A stretch of DNA of 64,000 nt from Sphingomonas sp. SCN 67-18 (GCF_001724715.1 NZ_MEFG01000019.1:44357-108356), one strand, 5' to 3'; positions 17,621-28,115 are shown, counted from the first letter of the stretch. The notes: generated from the letters alone by a model not told the origin. A program made the numbers and translations.

Positions 17621-18994
17621 CTAATCGCGCCCGAGCATATGGTCAACGAGGCTTGCGAGCGTGGCGTAGCGGGCAAGCGCCATGCCGCCGCCATCGTCGG
17701 TGGAGCCGCCGGGCACCAGCGCGCGGGAAAAGCCCAGTTTCGCGGCCTCTTTCAACCGCAACGCGCCGTGCGCGACCGGCCGGACCTCGCCGGACAGCGC
17801 CACTTCACCGAACGCCACCGTGTCGGACGACACCGACCGCTCGCTGAGCGCGGAGACGAGCGCCGCCGCCACGGCCAGATCCGCCGCCGGATCGGTGACG
17901 CGGTAGCCCCCCGCGATGTTCAGATAGACTTCGGCCGTTGAGAAGCTCAGCCCGCAGCGCGCCTCCAGCACCGCCAGGATCATCGCCAGCCGGCCGCTGT
18001 CCCAGCCCACCACGGCGCGCCGGGGCGTAGCCCCGCTGGCCAGCCTTACGGTCAGCGCCTGTATCTCCACCAGAACCGGCCGCGTCCCTTCCAGCGCCGG
18101 AAAGACGACCGCGCCGGTCACCGACTCGCCCCTGTTGGTCAGGAACAGCGCGGAAGGGTTGGCGATCTCGCCCAGCCCGCCTTCCGCCATCGCGAACACG
18201 CCGATCTCGTCCGTGCCGCCGAAGCGGTTCTTGATCGCGCGCAGGATGCGGTACTGGTGGCTGCGCTCGCCCTCGAAGCTCAGCACCGTGTCCACCATAT
18301 GCTCCAGCACGCGCGGCCCGGCGATCGACCCATCTTTGGTGACGTGGCCGACCAGCACCAGCGCGGTGCCGCGCTCCTTGGCGAAGCGGATCAGCTCCTG
18401 CGCCGATGCGCGGACCTGGCTCACCGTGCCCGGCGCGCCTTCGATAAGGTCGCTGTGCATGGTCTGGATCGAATCGATCACCAGCAGCGCGGGCGGCGCG
18501 CCCTGCCCCAGCGTGGTCAGGATATCGCGCACCGACGTGGCGGCGGCCAGCTGCACCGGCGCCTGTCCCAATCCCAGCCGGCGCGCCCGCAGGCGCACCT
18601 GATCCGCCGCCTCCTCGCCGGAAACATAGGCCACCGCCAGCCCGCGCTGGGCGAGCTTCGCCGCCGCCTGCAGCAGCAGCGTCGATTTGCCGATGCCGGG
18701 ATCGCCGCCGATCAGCGTCGCTGACCCGGAAACGAACCCGCCGCCAAGCGATCGGTCCAGCTCCGCAATCCCCGTGCCCATCCGCTCCGGCAGGGCCACG
18801 TCCGCGTCCAGCCCGACCAGCTCGACCGCGCGGCCGCCGCTTTGCAGGTCATGCTTGGCCCGAAACGGCGTCACCGCGCCGCCGGCTTCCTCGACCAGCG
18901 TGTTCCATTCCCCGCAATCCACGCATTGCCCCGCCCATTTGGACGCAACCGACCCGCAGGCCTGGCAGACATAGCGTTTCTGGAATTTGGCCAT
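17621..18994 (-). CDS. radA: DNA repair protein RadA (Sms)
   Basis: The 457-residue RecA-like ATPase helps branch migration during recombination. Domains in order: a four-Cys zinc finger (CQACG...CVDCG, residues 8-30), Walker A GGDPGIGKST near residue 95, LLVIDSIQTM Walker B, the RadA-specific KNRFG motif near 250, and a Lon-protease-like C-terminal domain with GEVALSGEVRPV. ATG at 18994 is chosen over a GTG two codons earlier because GAGG lies seven bases upstream. Full length and intact. Confidence 0.96.
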   Translation of the reverse strand: MAKFQKRYVCQACGSVASKWAGQCVDCGEWNTLVEEAGGAVTPFRAKHDLQSGGRAVELVGLDADVALPERMGTGIAELDRSLGGGFVSGSATLIGGDPGIGKSTLLLQAAAKLAQRGLAVAYVSGEEAADQVRLRARRLGLGQAPVQLAAATSVRDILTTLGQGAPPALLVIDSIQTMHSDLIEGAPGTVSQVRASAQELIRFAKERGTALVLVGHVTKDGSIAGPRVLEHMVDTVLSFEGERSHQYRILRAIKNRFGGTDEIGVFAMAEGGLGEIANPSALFLTNRGESVTGAVVFPALEGTRPVLVEIQALTVRLASGATPRRAVVGWDSGRLAMILAVLEARCGLSFSTAEVYLNIAGGYRVTDPAADLAVAAALVSALSERSVSSDTVAFGEVALSGEVRPVAHGALRLKEAAKLGFSRALVPGGSTDDGGGMALARYATLASLVDHMLGRD

Positions 18995-19081
18995 CGTCAC
19001 GCCTCTATGCCTTGCCCGGGAGAGAAGCCAAGGCCATTTGCGTTATGTCCCTGGAAAGGGATGAACTGCTAAGGAAGATGG

Positions 19082-19777
19082 GTGATCCTCGTCGCCAGCT
19101 ATAATATGCGCAAGGCCATCGGCACCGACCGGCGCAGGAAACCGGAACGGGTGCTGGACGTGCTGGCGGAGATCGATGCCGACGTCGTGGCGCTGCAGGA
19201 GGCGGACCGGCGTTTCGGCGCGCGGGCCAGCGCCCTGCCGCATCATCTGATCGACGAGCACAGCGCCTACAAGCCGGTTCCGTTCGCCATGCGCGCGGGC
19301 AGCATCGGCTGGCACGGCAATGCCATATTGGTGCGTAAGGACATCGAGATCACCCATTGCGAGGCGCTGCACATCCCGGCGCTGGAGCCGCGCGGCGCGG
19401 TGGTGGCGGATATCCGCGCCAAGGGCGTCGCCATGCGGATCGTCGGGATGCACCTGGACCTGTCCGGCCTGTGGCGGCGACGGCAATCCCACGCCATCCT
19501 CAACTATCTGGCCCAGCGTGACACGCAACTGCCCACAGTGCTCATGGGCGACCTCAACGAATGGAGCGCCGCCAGCGGCTGCCTGCGCGATTTCGCCCGC
19601 GATTTCACCTTCGCCCATTGCGGGCGCAGCTTCCATTCGCGCCGTCCCGTCGCCGCGCTGGACCGGATCATGGTCGGCGACGGGCTGTCGGTGGTGGACA
19701 GCGGCGCGCACAGCAGCCCCGCCGCCCGCCGCGCGTCCGATCATTTGCCGATCTGGGCGCAATTGCGCGCCGGATAG
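19082..19777 (+). CDS. Endonuclease/exonuclease/phosphatase-family protein
   Basis: The 231-residue EEP-fold protein begins at a GTG with AAGGAAG four bases upstream. Family motifs are VASYNMRKAIG, DVVALQEADRRF (metal Glu), GWHGNAILV, VGMHLDLS, MGDLNEW and the terminal ASDHLPIWA with catalytic Asp-His. It is likely a Mg2+-dependent phosphodiesterase or phosphatase acting on nucleic acid or lipid headgroups. It has no signal peptide. A patatin-like gene follows after 55 bases on the same strand. Confidence 0.85.
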   Translation: MILVASYNMRKAIGTDRRRKPERVLDVLAEIDADVVALQEADRRFGARASALPHHLIDEHSAYKPVPFAMRAGSIGWHGNAILVRKDIEITHCEALHIPALEPRGAVVADIRAKGVAMRIVGMHLDLSGLWRRRQSHAILNYLAQRDTQLPTVLMGDLNEWSAASGCLRDFARDFTFAHCGRSFHSRRPVAALDRIMVGDGLSVVDSGAHSSPAARRASDHLPIWAQLRAG

Positions 19778-19832
19778 CCGCATTTCCCGAAACATGCTGG
19801 ACATCGCCCCGCCCGGCGGCCAGTTTCCAGCG

Positions 19833-22127
19833 ATGCGCGAGAAGGAATTGCGGCTGGCGCTGATCTGCTATGGCGGCATCAGCCTGGCCGTCTACATGCA
19901 CGGCATCACCAAGGAAATCTGGCGGCTGGCGCGGGCCAGCCAGGGCTTTCATGGCGACAATCCGCCGTCGCGCGACAGCCAGAGCGTCTATCACAGCCTG
20001 CTGACGGAAATAGAGGCGAGCACCGGCACCCGGCTGAGCGTGATGACGGACATCATCGCCGGGGCCAGCGCGGGCGGCATCAACGGCGTGTTCCTGGCGC
20101 AGGCGATCACCACCGGCCAGTCGCTCGATCCGCTGACCGATCTGTGGCTGGACGAGGCGGATGTCGACAGGCTGCTCGATCCCGATGCGCGGCCGCTGTC
20201 ACGCTTCTCAAAGATGTGGGCGGTGCCCATCGCCTGGCTGATGGCCAAGGGCCGCAACAATGTCGTCGAAAAGACGGTCGATCCTGAAACGCGGGGCGAG
20301 GTGCGGCGTAAGTTGTCGAACTTCGTGCGCGCCCGCTGGTTCGCGCCGCCCTTTGGCGGGGCGGGCTTCACCGGCATGCTGCTCGATGCGTTCGACGCCA
20401 TGGCGTCATCCCCGCCGGGACCGGTGCTGCTGCCGCCCGGCCAGCCGCTCGACCTGTTCGTCACCGTCACCGATTTCCACGGCCACCCGGAACGGCTGCG
20501 TCTCAACAGCCCGCCCGAAGTGGTCGAGACCGAGCACAGGCTGACCATCGGCTTCACCGACAAGGGCGACCATATGCGCGGCCTTGCCGACGCGGCGGAG
20601 CTGGTCTTCGCATCGCGCGCCACCGCCAGCTTCCCCGGCGCCTTCCCGCCCTTCACCGTGGCCGAGCTGGACAAGGTGCTGGCGAAGCGCAAGCGCGGCT
20701 GGGCCGGGCGGGATGCGTTCCTGGCGCGCACCCTGCCCCGCCACGCCGCCGCCGGCATGGCCGACCGCGCCGTGCTGATCGACGGGTCGGTGCTCACCAA
20801 CGCACCGTTCCGTCCCGCCATCGACGCGCTCAAGAACCGCCCCGCCCGGCGCGAGGTGGACCGGCGCTTCGTCTATATCGATCCCAAGCCCGGCATTCGC
20901 AGCGTCCGCCTGACCGGCGGCGGCGAAAGCGAGCTGCCGGGCTTTTTCCCGACCATCTTCGGCGCGCTGTCCGCTAGCCCGCGCGAGCAGCCGATCCGCG
21001 ACAATCTGGAGGCTATCGAGGGGCGGTCGACCCGGATCATGCGGACCCGGCGGATCGTCGAATCGCTGCAGCCGGAGGTGGAAGACGCCATCAAGGCGCT
21101 GTTCGGGCGCACCCTGTTCCTGGACAGGCCGACGGCGTCGCGCCTTGCCGCCTGGCGGTCGCGCGCGCAGGGCGCCGCCGCCAAGCAGGCCGGCCATGCC
21201 TATGCCGCCTATGGGCACCTGAAACTGTCCGCCATCGTCGACGAGGTGGCAGGCATGTTGCAGCGCCTGCCCCGCGCCAGCGAGCGGCGCAGCCTGGACG
21301 CCGCGCGGCAGGCGGTGTGGAACGCGGTGCGCGACCGCGGGCTGGACCGGCTGGCGACCGCGGCGGGCGCGACGGAAGCGGCCATCGAGTTCTTCCGCAC
21401 GCATGATCTGGGCTTTCGCATCCGCCGCCTCCGTTTCCTCGCGCGGCGGCTGGCGGAACTGGGCGAAACGGCGGGGTCGCCGGTCGAGGCCATGCACCGC
21501 GAGGTCTATGCCGTACTGTCGCTCTATCTCGACCGCGAGATGAAGGATTTTTACGGCCGCCAGACGGTGGAGGCGGCAACCGCGCTGGTCGACGATCCCG
21601 GCCGCGCGCTCGACGCGCTGGCCGCCGCGCGCGACCTGAAGCAGATCGACACGCTGGCCGACGCCCGCATCGCCGACGCGCTGGCCGACCTGCCAAAGGC
21701 GGAACGGCGCGCGATGCTGCTCGCCTATCTGGGTTTCGCCTTTTACGACGTGGCGACCCTGCCGCTGCTGCAGGGCGAGGGCTTTGGCGAATGGGACACG
21801 GTGAAGGTGGACCGCATCGCCCCGGACGACGCCACCGCCATCCGCAGCGGCGGCGCCGCCGCGACGCTGAAGGGCGTGCAGTTCAACAGCTTCGGCGCTT
21901 TCTTCAGCCGCGCCTATCGGGAAAACGACTATCTGTGGGGGCGGCTGCACGGCGCGGACCGGCTGATCGATATCGTCGTCTCCGCCCTGCCCGCCGGGCA
22001 GACGCTGGATCCCGGCACGGTAAGCCGCCTTAAACGCGATGCTTTCCTGGCGATACTCGATGCGGAAGAGCCGCGCCTGAAGGCGATTCCCGAGCTGTTC
22101 GGCCAGTTGCGCGGCGAGATCGGCTGA
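19833..22127 (+). CDS. Large patatin-like phospholipase
   Basis: The 764-residue protein starts MREKELRLALICYGGISLAVYM, the glycine-rich oxyanion segment of patatins. The nucleophile serine is in IAGASAGGINGVFL (about residue 75) and the dyad Asp in DGSVLTNAPF (about 320). The C-terminal 400 residues are helical and match the long DUF3376-type extension of bacterial patatin-like proteins. It should be a lipid acyl hydrolase at the membrane. An in-frame ATG at 19794 would add 13 residues; I prefer 19833, where family similarity starts. No ribosome-binding site is clear for either. Confidence 0.85.
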   Translation: MREKELRLALICYGGISLAVYMHGITKEIWRLARASQGFHGDNPPSRDSQSVYHSLLTEIEASTGTRLSVMTDIIAGASAGGINGVFLAQAITTGQSLDPLTDLWLDEADVDRLLDPDARPLSRFSKMWAVPIAWLMAKGRNNVVEKTVDPETRGEVRRKLSNFVRARWFAPPFGGAGFTGMLLDAFDAMASSPPGPVLLPPGQPLDLFVTVTDFHGHPERLRLNSPPEVVETEHRLTIGFTDKGDHMRGLADAAELVFASRATASFPGAFPPFTVAELDKVLAKRKRGWAGRDAFLARTLPRHAAAGMADRAVLIDGSVLTNAPFRPAIDALKNRPARREVDRRFVYIDPKPGIRSVRLTGGGESELPGFFPTIFGALSASPREQPIRDNLEAIEGRSTRIMRTRRIVESLQPEVEDAIKALFGRTLFLDRPTASRLAAWRSRAQGAAAKQAGHAYAAYGHLKLSAIVDEVAGMLQRLPRASERRSLDAARQAVWNAVRDRGLDRLATAAGATEAAIEFFRTHDLGFRIRRLRFLARRLAELGETAGSPVEAMHREVYAVLSLYLDREMKDFYGRQTVEAATALVDDPGRALDALAAARDLKQIDTLADARIADALADLPKAERRAMLLAYLGFAFYDVATLPLLQGEGFGEWDTVKVDRIAPDDATAIRSGGAAATLKGVQFNSFGAFFSRAYRENDYLWGRLHGADRLIDIVVSALPAGQTLDPGTVSRLKRDAFLAILDAEEPRLKAIPELFGQLRGEIG

Positions 22128-22195
22128 ATGGCGGCCTTTCATAACCGCGCCGAAATCCCTAGACTTGCCGCCGCCGAACATGGAGAGCGCCTGCA

Positions 22196-22534
22196 ATGCA
22201 GTTTCTGAGGACCCTGTTCTGGATCGTCATCGCGGTGCTCATCGCGCTGTTTTCCTATCATAACTGGACGCCGGTGACGGTCAGCCTGTGGAGCGGCCTG
22301 CGCCTCGACACCAAGCTGCCGGTGCTCATCATCGCGGCCTTCCTGCTCGGCATGGTGCCGATGCTGCTGCTGTATCAGGCGACGCGCTGGCGGCTGCGGC
22401 GGCGGCTGGAATCGGCCGAGCGGCAACTCGCCTCGCTGCGCGATCCGCTCCCCGCGGAGCCCGTGGCGAACGGCCCGCCCCCGGCCATCCCCCCCGCATC
22501 GGTGCCAACCGCGGTGCCGCCGGGTGTGGCATGA
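22196..22534 (+). CDS. LapA-domain (DUF1049) membrane protein
   Basis: The 112-residue protein has two membrane helices (FLRTLFWIVIAVLIALFSYHN and LPVLIIAAFLLGMVPMLLL) and a basic RWRLRRRLE segment leading to a Pro-rich tail. This is the LapA pattern; E. coli LapA works with LapB in controlling LpxC turnover. It opens the lapA-pyrF-trpFBA-accD-folC cluster, and its stop overlaps the pyrF start by four bases (ATGA). Confidence 0.88.
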   Translation: MQFLRTLFWIVIAVLIALFSYHNWTPVTVSLWSGLRLDTKLPVLIIAAFLLGMVPMLLLYQATRWRLRRRLESAERQLASLRDPLPAEPVANGPPPAIPPASVPTAVPPGVA

Positions 22535-23205
22535 CCAGCCCGATCTACATCGCCCTCGACACGCCCGACCTTGAACGCGCCAAGACGATTGCGACGCGGG
22601 TGGCGAATCATGTCGGCGGCATAAAGCTGGGGCTGGAATTCTTTTCAGCAAACGGCCGCGCCGGCGTGCGCGAAATGGCGACGCTGGGCCTGCCCATCTT
22701 CCTCGACCTGAAATTCCACGACATCCCCAACACCGTCGCCAAGGCCATTCAGGCGCTGCGCCCGCTGGAACCGGCCATCCTGACCATCCACGCCGCGGGC
22801 GGACGGGCGATGATGGAAGACGCAAAGGCCGCCGCGCCCACCGGCACCAAGGTGGTGGCCGTGACCATGCTGACCAGCCTGGACGGGCCTGACCTCGCAT
22901 CCATCGGCCTGCAATCGGACCCCGCGGCGCAGGTGATCCGCCTGACCGAACTGGCGCGCGATGCCGGCATAGACGGCGTCGTCTGCTCCGGCGCTGAAGT
23001 GGCGGCCGCGCGGGCGGTGTGGCCCGGCGGCTTCTTCGTCGTGCCGGGCGTGCGCCCCGCAGATGGCGCTGCCGGGGACCAGAAGCGCGTCGTCACCCCG
23101 CGCCGGGCGCTGGACGACGGCGCGTCGATCCTCGTCATCGGCCGCCCGATCACCCAGGCGGACGACCCAGACCATGCCGCGCGGGCGATTGCCGCCACGC
23201 TCTGA
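22531..23205 (+). CDS. pyrF: Orotidine 5'-phosphate decarboxylase
   Basis: The 224-residue TIM-barrel enzyme makes UMP from OMP, the last step of pyrimidine synthesis. Clear motifs are YIALDTPD at the start, the phosphate-contacting GIKLGLEFF, the catalytic FLDLKFHDIPNTV (Asp-Lys-Asp tetrad), LTIHAAGG, VVPGVRP and ILVIGRPIT. The ATG overlaps the lapA stop. An open frame continues upstream through lapA, but those residues are not part of the enzyme. Confidence 0.96.
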   Translation: MTSPIYIALDTPDLERAKTIATRVANHVGGIKLGLEFFSANGRAGVREMATLGLPIFLDLKFHDIPNTVAKAIQALRPLEPAILTIHAAGGRAMMEDAKAAAPTGTKVVAVTMLTSLDGPDLASIGLQSDPAAQVIRLTELARDAGIDGVVCSGAEVAAARAVWPGGFFVVPGVRPADGAAGDQKRVVTPRRALDDGASILVIGRPITQADDPDHAARAIAATL

Positions 23206-23222
23206 AAGGCCGTCGATCGATC

Positions 23223-23861
23223 ATGCCCACCACCGCCAAGATTTGCGGCCTGTCCACGGCTGACACGCTGGCGGCGGCCATTGCCGGCGGGGCGAGCCAT
23301 GTCGGCTTCGTCTTCTTTCCCGCCAGCCCCCGCAACGTCCTGCCCGCCCAGGCGGCCGCGCTGGCCGCGCAAGTGCCGGACGGCATCGGCCGGGTCGGCG
23401 TGGTCGTGGATGCGGACAACGCCCTGCTCGACGCCGCCATCGCCGCCGGCGGGCTGACCGCCCTGCAACTCCACGGCCAGGAAACGCCGGAGCGCGCGGC
23501 CGCCCTCCGCGCCCGCCATGGCGTGGAGGTGTGGAAGGCAATCGCGGTAAAGCGGAGCGCCGACCTGGACGAGGCGCGGCGCTATCATGGCGCGGTCGAC
23601 CGCATCCTGTTCGATGCCAGGACGCCGCCCGGCGCGCTTCCCGGCGGCATGGGCGCGCGGTTCGACTGGACGATGCTGCGCGGCTATCGCCACCTGACGC
23701 CATGGGCGCTTTCCGGCGGGCTGGACGCCGCCTCCCTCGCCGATGCGGTGGCGACGACCGGCGCGACGCTGGTCGACGTCTCGTCCGGCGTGGAAAGCGC
23801 GCCGGGCATCAAGGATGTGGACAAGATCGCCGCCTTCCTCCAAGCGGTCCATCGCATATGA
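23223..23861 (+). CDS. trpF: Phosphoribosylanthranilate isomerase
   Basis: The 212-residue TIM-barrel enzyme performs the Amadori rearrangement in tryptophan synthesis. [11 protein letters not shown] holds the catalytic Cys and AKICG start, then [29 protein letters not shown] with the catalytic Asp, and [13 protein letters not shown] and [15 protein letters not shown] for phosphate binding. Start is the ATG 17 bases after pyrF; its stop overlaps the trpB ATG. trpC, trpD and trpE are not in the window. Confidence 0.96.
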   Translation: MPTTAKICGLSTADTLAAAIAGGASHVGFVFFPASPRNVLPAQAAALAAQVPDGIGRVGVVVDADNALLDAAIAAGGLTALQLHGQETPERAAALRARHGVEVWKAIAVKRSADLDEARRYHGAVDRILFDARTPPGALPGGMGARFDWTMLRGYRHLTPWALSGGLDAASLADAVATTGATLVDVSSGVESAPGIKDVDKIAAFLQAVHRI

Positions 23862-25090
23862 CCCTGACAAATTCACTTCGCAGCCAGCCTGACGATCGCG
23901 GGCATTTCGGGCAGTTCGGTGGCCGCTATGTCGCGGAAACGCTGATGCCGCTGATCCTCGATCTGGACCGCGCCTATCGCGCCGCCAAGGCCGATCCCGC
24001 CTTCGCCGTCCAGTTCGACGCGCTGATGAAGCATTATGTCGGCCGGCCCAGCCCGCTTTATTATGCCGAGCGGCTGACCGGGCATCTCCGCAGCGAAGCG
24101 CCCGCCGGCAAAGGCCCGAAAATCTACCTGAAGCGCGAGGAGCTGAACCACACCGGCGCGCACAAGATCAACAATTGCATCGGCCAGATCCTGCTCGCCC
24201 TGCGCATGGGCAAGACGCGGATCATCGCGGAAACCGGCGCCGGCCAGCACGGCGTGGCCACCGCCACCGTCGCCGCGCGCTTCGGCCTGCCCTGCACCAT
24301 CTTCATGGGCGCGCGCGACATCGAGCGCCAGCAGCCCAATGTGTTCCGCATGCGGCTGTTGGGGGCCGAGGTGCAGGCCGTCACATCCGGCGCGCAAACG
24401 CTGAAGGACGCGATGAACGAGGCGCTGCGTCACTGGGTCGCGAACGTCCACGACACCTTCTACATCATCGGCACCGCCGCCGGGCCGCATCCCTATCCTG
24501 AGCTGGTCCGCGATTTCCAGTCGGTGATCGGCAACGAAACCCGCGAACAGATCATGGAAGCGGAGGGGCGGCTGCCTGACCTGCTGGTCGCGGCCGTAGG
24601 TGGCGGATCGAACGCGATCGGCCTGTTCCACCCCTTTTTGGACGATGCCAAGGTCGCGATGCTGGGGGTCGAGGCGGCCGGGCTGGGCCTTGATACCGAC
24701 AAGCACGCCGCCAGCCTCAACGGCGGCGAGCCGGGCGTCCTCCACGGCAACCGCACCTATTTGCTGCAGGATGCGGACGGCCAGATCGACGAGGCGCATT
24801 CCATCTCCGCCGGGCTGGATTATCCGGGCATCGGCCCTGAACATAGCTGGCTGCACGAAATCGGCCGCGTCGCCTATGAAGGGGTGACCGACCAGGAGGC
24901 GCTGGACGCGTTCCAGCTCTGCTGCCGGACGGAAGGGATCATCCCCGCGCTCGAATCCTCCCACGCCCTTGCCGCCATCATCCGCAAGGCGCGCGATATC
25001 GACGCGGACCAGATCGTCGTCGTCAACCTCTCTGGCCGGGGGGACAAGGATATCTTCACCGTCGCCGACGCGCAGGGGGTGAAATTGTGA
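23858..25090 (+). CDS. trpB: Tryptophan synthase beta subunit
   Basis: The PLP enzyme (410 residues) condenses indole with serine. It has [16 protein letters not shown], the PLP lysine in [15 protein letters not shown], the glutamate of [13 protein letters not shown], and the phosphate cup GGGSNAIG near residue 240, with the C-terminal LSGRGDKDI. Both flanking overlaps (ATGA with trpF, GTGA with trpA) show tight translational coupling, in keeping with the alpha2beta2 complex. Confidence 0.98.
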   Translation: MTLTNSLRSQPDDRGHFGQFGGRYVAETLMPLILDLDRAYRAAKADPAFAVQFDALMKHYVGRPSPLYYAERLTGHLRSEAPAGKGPKIYLKREELNHTGAHKINNCIGQILLALRMGKTRIIAETGAGQHGVATATVAARFGLPCTIFMGARDIERQQPNVFRMRLLGAEVQAVTSGAQTLKDAMNEALRHWVANVHDTFYIIGTAAGPHPYPELVRDFQSVIGNETREQIMEAEGRLPDLLVAAVGGGSNAIGLFHPFLDDAKVAMLGVEAAGLGLDTDKHAASLNGGEPGVLHGNRTYLLQDADGQIDEAHSISAGLDYPGIGPEHSWLHEIGRVAYEGVTDQEALDAFQLCCRTEGIIPALESSHALAAIIRKARDIDADQIVVVNLSGRGDKDIFTVADAQGVKL

Positions 25091-25905
25091 GCGACCGTCT
25101 TTCCGCCGCCTTCTCCCGCTGCCGCGCGGAAGGCCGCGCCGCGCTCGTCACCTTCGTCACCGGGGGCGATCCGACCCCCGCCGCCACGCCCGCCGTGCTC
25201 GACGCGCTGGTCGCGGGCGGCGCGGACGTGATCGAACTGGGCATGCCCTTTACCGATCCGATGGCCGACGGCCCCGCAATCCAGCTCGCCAACCTGCGCG
25301 CGCTGGGGGCGGGCACCACCACCGCCGCGCTGCTGGACATCGCCCGCGATTTCCGCGCCCGCCACCCCTTGGTGCCGCTGGTGCTGATGGGTTACGCCAA
25401 CCCCATGGTGCGGCGCGGGCCGGACTGGTTCGCCGCCGCTGCCCAGGGCGCGGGGATAGACGGGGTGATCTGCGTGGACATCCCGCCGGAGGAGGACGAC
25501 GCCCTCGGCCCGGCGCTGCGCCAGGCGGGACTGCACCCCATCCGCCTCGCCACGCCCACTACCGACGCGGCCCGGCTGCCGCAGGTGCTGGAAGGGGCAT
25601 CGGGCTTTCTCTATTATGTCTCGGTGGCCGGCATCACCGGCCTGCAACAGGCCGCGCAGGACAGCATCGACGCGGCCGTCGCCCGGCTGAAGGCGGCGAC
25701 CGACATTCCCGTCGCCGTCGGCTTCGGCATCCGCACCCCGGCGCAGGCCGCCGCGATCGCCCGTCTCGCAGACGGCGTGGTGGTGGGATCTGCCATCGTC
25801 GATCTGATCGCCCGGCATGGCGACCAGGCGGCGGAACCGGTAAAAGACTATGTCGCATCGCTCAGCCGGGCGATCGCCGACGCAAGACAGGAGCAACCGG
25901 CATGA
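25087..25905 (+). CDS. trpA: Tryptophan synthase alpha subunit
   Basis: This 272-residue TIM barrel splits indole-3-glycerol phosphate and passes indole to TrpB. Motifs: [30 protein letters not shown] carrying the catalytic Glu, [19 protein letters not shown] with the catalytic Asp region, [10 protein letters not shown] and [11 protein letters not shown]. It starts with GTG overlapping the trpB stop. Full length. Confidence 0.97.
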   Translation: MSDRLSAAFSRCRAEGRAALVTFVTGGDPTPAATPAVLDALVAGGADVIELGMPFTDPMADGPAIQLANLRALGAGTTTAALLDIARDFRARHPLVPLVLMGYANPMVRRGPDWFAAAAQGAGIDGVICVDIPPEEDDALGPALRQAGLHPIRLATPTTDAARLPQVLEGASGFLYYVSVAGITGLQQAAQDSIDAAVARLKAATDIPVAVGFGIRTPAQAAAIARLADGVVVGSAIVDLIARHGDQAAEPVKDYVASLSRAIADARQEQPA

Positions 25906-26753
25906 GCTGGATCGATCGCGTCCGCCAAAGCATCCCCTTCATCGCGAAGCGGGAGACGCCGGACAATCTTTGGCACAAATGCCGCGAATGCGGGCAGATG
26001 ATCTTCGTCAAGGAATATGAGGAGAATCTCAACGTCTGTCCGAAATGCGACCATCATGGCCGCATCGGCCCCAAGGCGCGGTTCGAACAGCTTTTCGACG
26101 GCGGCCGCTACCAGCAGCTGCCCACCCCGGCGGTACGCGAAGACCCCCTGAAATTCCGGGATTCGAAACGATATACGGACCGCATCAAGGCCGCCCGCGC
26201 CGATACGGCGGAGCCTGACGCGCTGCTCAACGCGCGCGGCACCATTGCCGGCAAGCCGGCCATCGTCGGCGTGCAGGATTTCAAGTTCATGGGCGGATCG
26301 ATGGGCCTGGCGGTGGGCGCTGCCTTCGTGGCCGGCGCGCGCGCGGCGATCAGCGACAATTGCCCCTATATCATCTTCACCGCGGCCGGCGGCGCGCGGA
26401 TGCAGGAAGGCATATTGTCGCTGATGCAGATGCCCAAGACGACCGTCGCCATCGCGCAGCTGCGCGAGGCCGGGCTGCCCTATATCGTCGTGATGACGGA
26501 CCCGACCACAGGCGGCGTCACCGCCAGCTACGCCATGCTCGGCGACGTGCAGATTGCGGAGCCGGGGGCGCTGATCGGCTTCGCGGGCCAGCGGGTCATC
26601 GAAAGCACGATCCGCGAGAAACTGCCGGAAGGGTTCCAGCGGGCGGAATATCTGCTGGATCACGGGATGCTCGACATGGTCGTCCATCGGCGCGACCTGC
26701 CGGAAACGCTGGGCCGGCTGGTCAATTATCTGGAGCCTGCGCGGACCGCCTGA
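25902..26753 (+). CDS. accD: Acetyl-CoA carboxylase carboxyltransferase subunit beta
   Basis: The 283-residue beta subunit pairs with AccA (8941-9888). A four-Cys zinc ribbon (CRECGQM...CPKCDHH, residues 27-49) precedes a crotonase-fold domain with [38 protein letters not shown] and [18 protein letters not shown]. The start overlaps the trpA stop by four bases, the normal alphaproteobacterial arrangement between trpA and folC. Confidence 0.97.
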   Translation: MSWIDRVRQSIPFIAKRETPDNLWHKCRECGQMIFVKEYEENLNVCPKCDHHGRIGPKARFEQLFDGGRYQQLPTPAVREDPLKFRDSKRYTDRIKAARADTAEPDALLNARGTIAGKPAIVGVQDFKFMGGSMGLAVGAAFVAGARAAISDNCPYIIFTAAGGARMQEGILSLMQMPKTTVAIAQLREAGLPYIVVMTDPTTGGVTASYAMLGDVQIAEPGALIGFAGQRVIESTIREKLPEGFQRAEYLLDHGMLDMVVHRRDLPETLGRLVNYLEPARTA

Positions 26754-26783
26754 TCCGCCGCCGCACATTGGTTCCCACGGGTC

Positions 26784-26789
26784 GGGAGG
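26784..26789 (+). promoter_or_regulatory. Ribosome-binding site that sets the folC start
   Basis: GGGAGG sits five bases before the TTG at 26795 and is the only good ribosome-binding sequence between accD and the ATP-binding loop of folC. It supports a TTG start over the first downstream ATG, which lies about 20 codons later. Confidence 0.7.
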
Positions 26790-26794
26790 CCCAA

Positions 26795-28108
26795 TTGGCC
26801 GACCACGCCCGTTCATCCGACCCCGCCGTCCAGCAGCAGCTCGACCGCCTGACCATGCTCTCGCCCGGCCGCGACGTGCTGGGGCTGGAGCGGATCGGCG
26901 CGCTGCTTGCCCGGGTCGGCAACCCGCAACATCGCCTGCCGCCCGTGTTCCACGTCGCGGGCACCAACGGCAAGGGATCGACCTGCGCCTTCCTGCGCGC
27001 CGGGCTGGAGGCGGCGGGTCTGCGCGTCCATGCCTACACCTCGCCCCACCTCGTCCGCTTCAACGAGCGCATCCGGGTCGCGGGCACGCTGATCGACGAT
27101 GCCGCGCTCGCCCCGCTGCTGGCCGAGGTGCTCGACCAGTCGGCCGACATCGCGCCCAGCTTTTTCGAAGCGACCACCGCCGCCGCCTTCCTCGCCTTCA
27201 CCCGCACGGCGGCGGATGCCTGCATCATCGAAGTGGGTCTGGGCGGGCGGCTGGACGCCACCAACGTCATCCACCGCCCGGCTGTGTGCGGCATCGCCCA
27301 GCTGGGGCTGGATCATCAGGCGTTTCTGGGCGACCGGATAGAGGATATCGCGGCTGAAAAGGCGGGTATCGCCCGCCCCGGCGTGCCGCTGGTGACGATG
27401 GATTATCCGCCGGGCCTTGCCGACCGCGTGGCGGAAGTCGCCCGCAGGGCCGGTGCCCCATGGCTGCCGCGCGGCGCGGCATGGGATGCGTCGGCGGAGG
27501 GCGACATGCTCGCTTATCGCGACGCGCATGGGCCTCTCCGCCTGCCCCTGCCGGCCCTCGCGGGCGCGCATCAGGCGATGAACGCCGCGCTGGCGACCGC
27601 GATGCTGCGCCACCAGACGGCATTTGCCATTCCCGATGCCGCGCTGATCGCGATGCCAGGCGGCGCGCACTGGCCTGCGCGCCTGCAACGGCTGGACCGC
27701 GGCAGGCTGGCGGCGGACCTCCCCCAGGATGTCGAGCTATGGCTGGACGGCGGGCACAACCCCGCCGCCGCCGCCCACATCGCCGCCTTCTTCGCGGACG
27801 ACACCCGCCCACTTCACATGGTCTTCGGGTTGCTCGACAATAAGGACCTTGCCGGCGTCCTTGCTCCCTTTGCCGGGATTGCCGCCTCGCTCTCCGCCGT
27901 GCCGGTGCCGGATCATGCCAGCCACGGCGCGGACGCGATCATCGCCCGCGCCCAGGCGCTCGGCATCCCCGCCACCAGCGCGCCCGATGTTCCGTCCGCG
28001 CTGGCGCAGATCGTCGCCCGGCTGGACGGCCCCGGCCGCATCCTGATCGCCGGATCGCTCTACCTCGCCGGGCAGGTTCTCGCGCTGAACGGCACCCCGC
28101 CGCAATGA
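26795..28108 (+). CDS. folC: Bifunctional folylpolyglutamate/dihydrofolate synthase, TTG start
   Basis: The 437-residue Mur-ligase-type enzyme adds glutamate to dihydropteroate and reduced folates. It shows the P-loop VAGTNGKGSTCAFL, YTSPHLVRFNERIRV, FEATTAAAFLAF, VGLGGRLDATNVI, and the C-terminal DGGHNPAA and VFGLLDNKD motifs. The start is read as TTG at 26795 from its ribosome-binding site. The first ATG is about 20 codons further in and would trim the N-terminus. It ends the lapA-to-folC operon. Confidence 0.93.
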   Translation: MADHARSSDPAVQQQLDRLTMLSPGRDVLGLERIGALLARVGNPQHRLPPVFHVAGTNGKGSTCAFLRAGLEAAGLRVHAYTSPHLVRFNERIRVAGTLIDDAALAPLLAEVLDQSADIAPSFFEATTAAAFLAFTRTAADACIIEVGLGGRLDATNVIHRPAVCGIAQLGLDHQAFLGDRIEDIAAEKAGIARPGVPLVTMDYPPGLADRVAEVARRAGAPWLPRGAAWDASAEGDMLAYRDAHGPLRLPLPALAGAHQAMNAALATAMLRHQTAFAIPDAALIAMPGGAHWPARLQRLDRGRLAADLPQDVELWLDGGHNPAAAAHIAAFFADDTRPLHMVFGLLDNKDLAGVLAPFAGIAASLSAVPVPDHASHGADAIIARAQALGIPATSAPDVPSALAQIVARLDGPGRILIAGSLYLAGQVLALNGTPPQ

Positions 28109-28115
28109 TCCTTCT

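Noticed and set aside
22128..22195. Attenuator or trp leader before the lapA-trp cluster
   Set aside because: No leader peptide with adjacent Trp codons and no alternative hairpins are visible; lapA and pyrF precede the trp genes.
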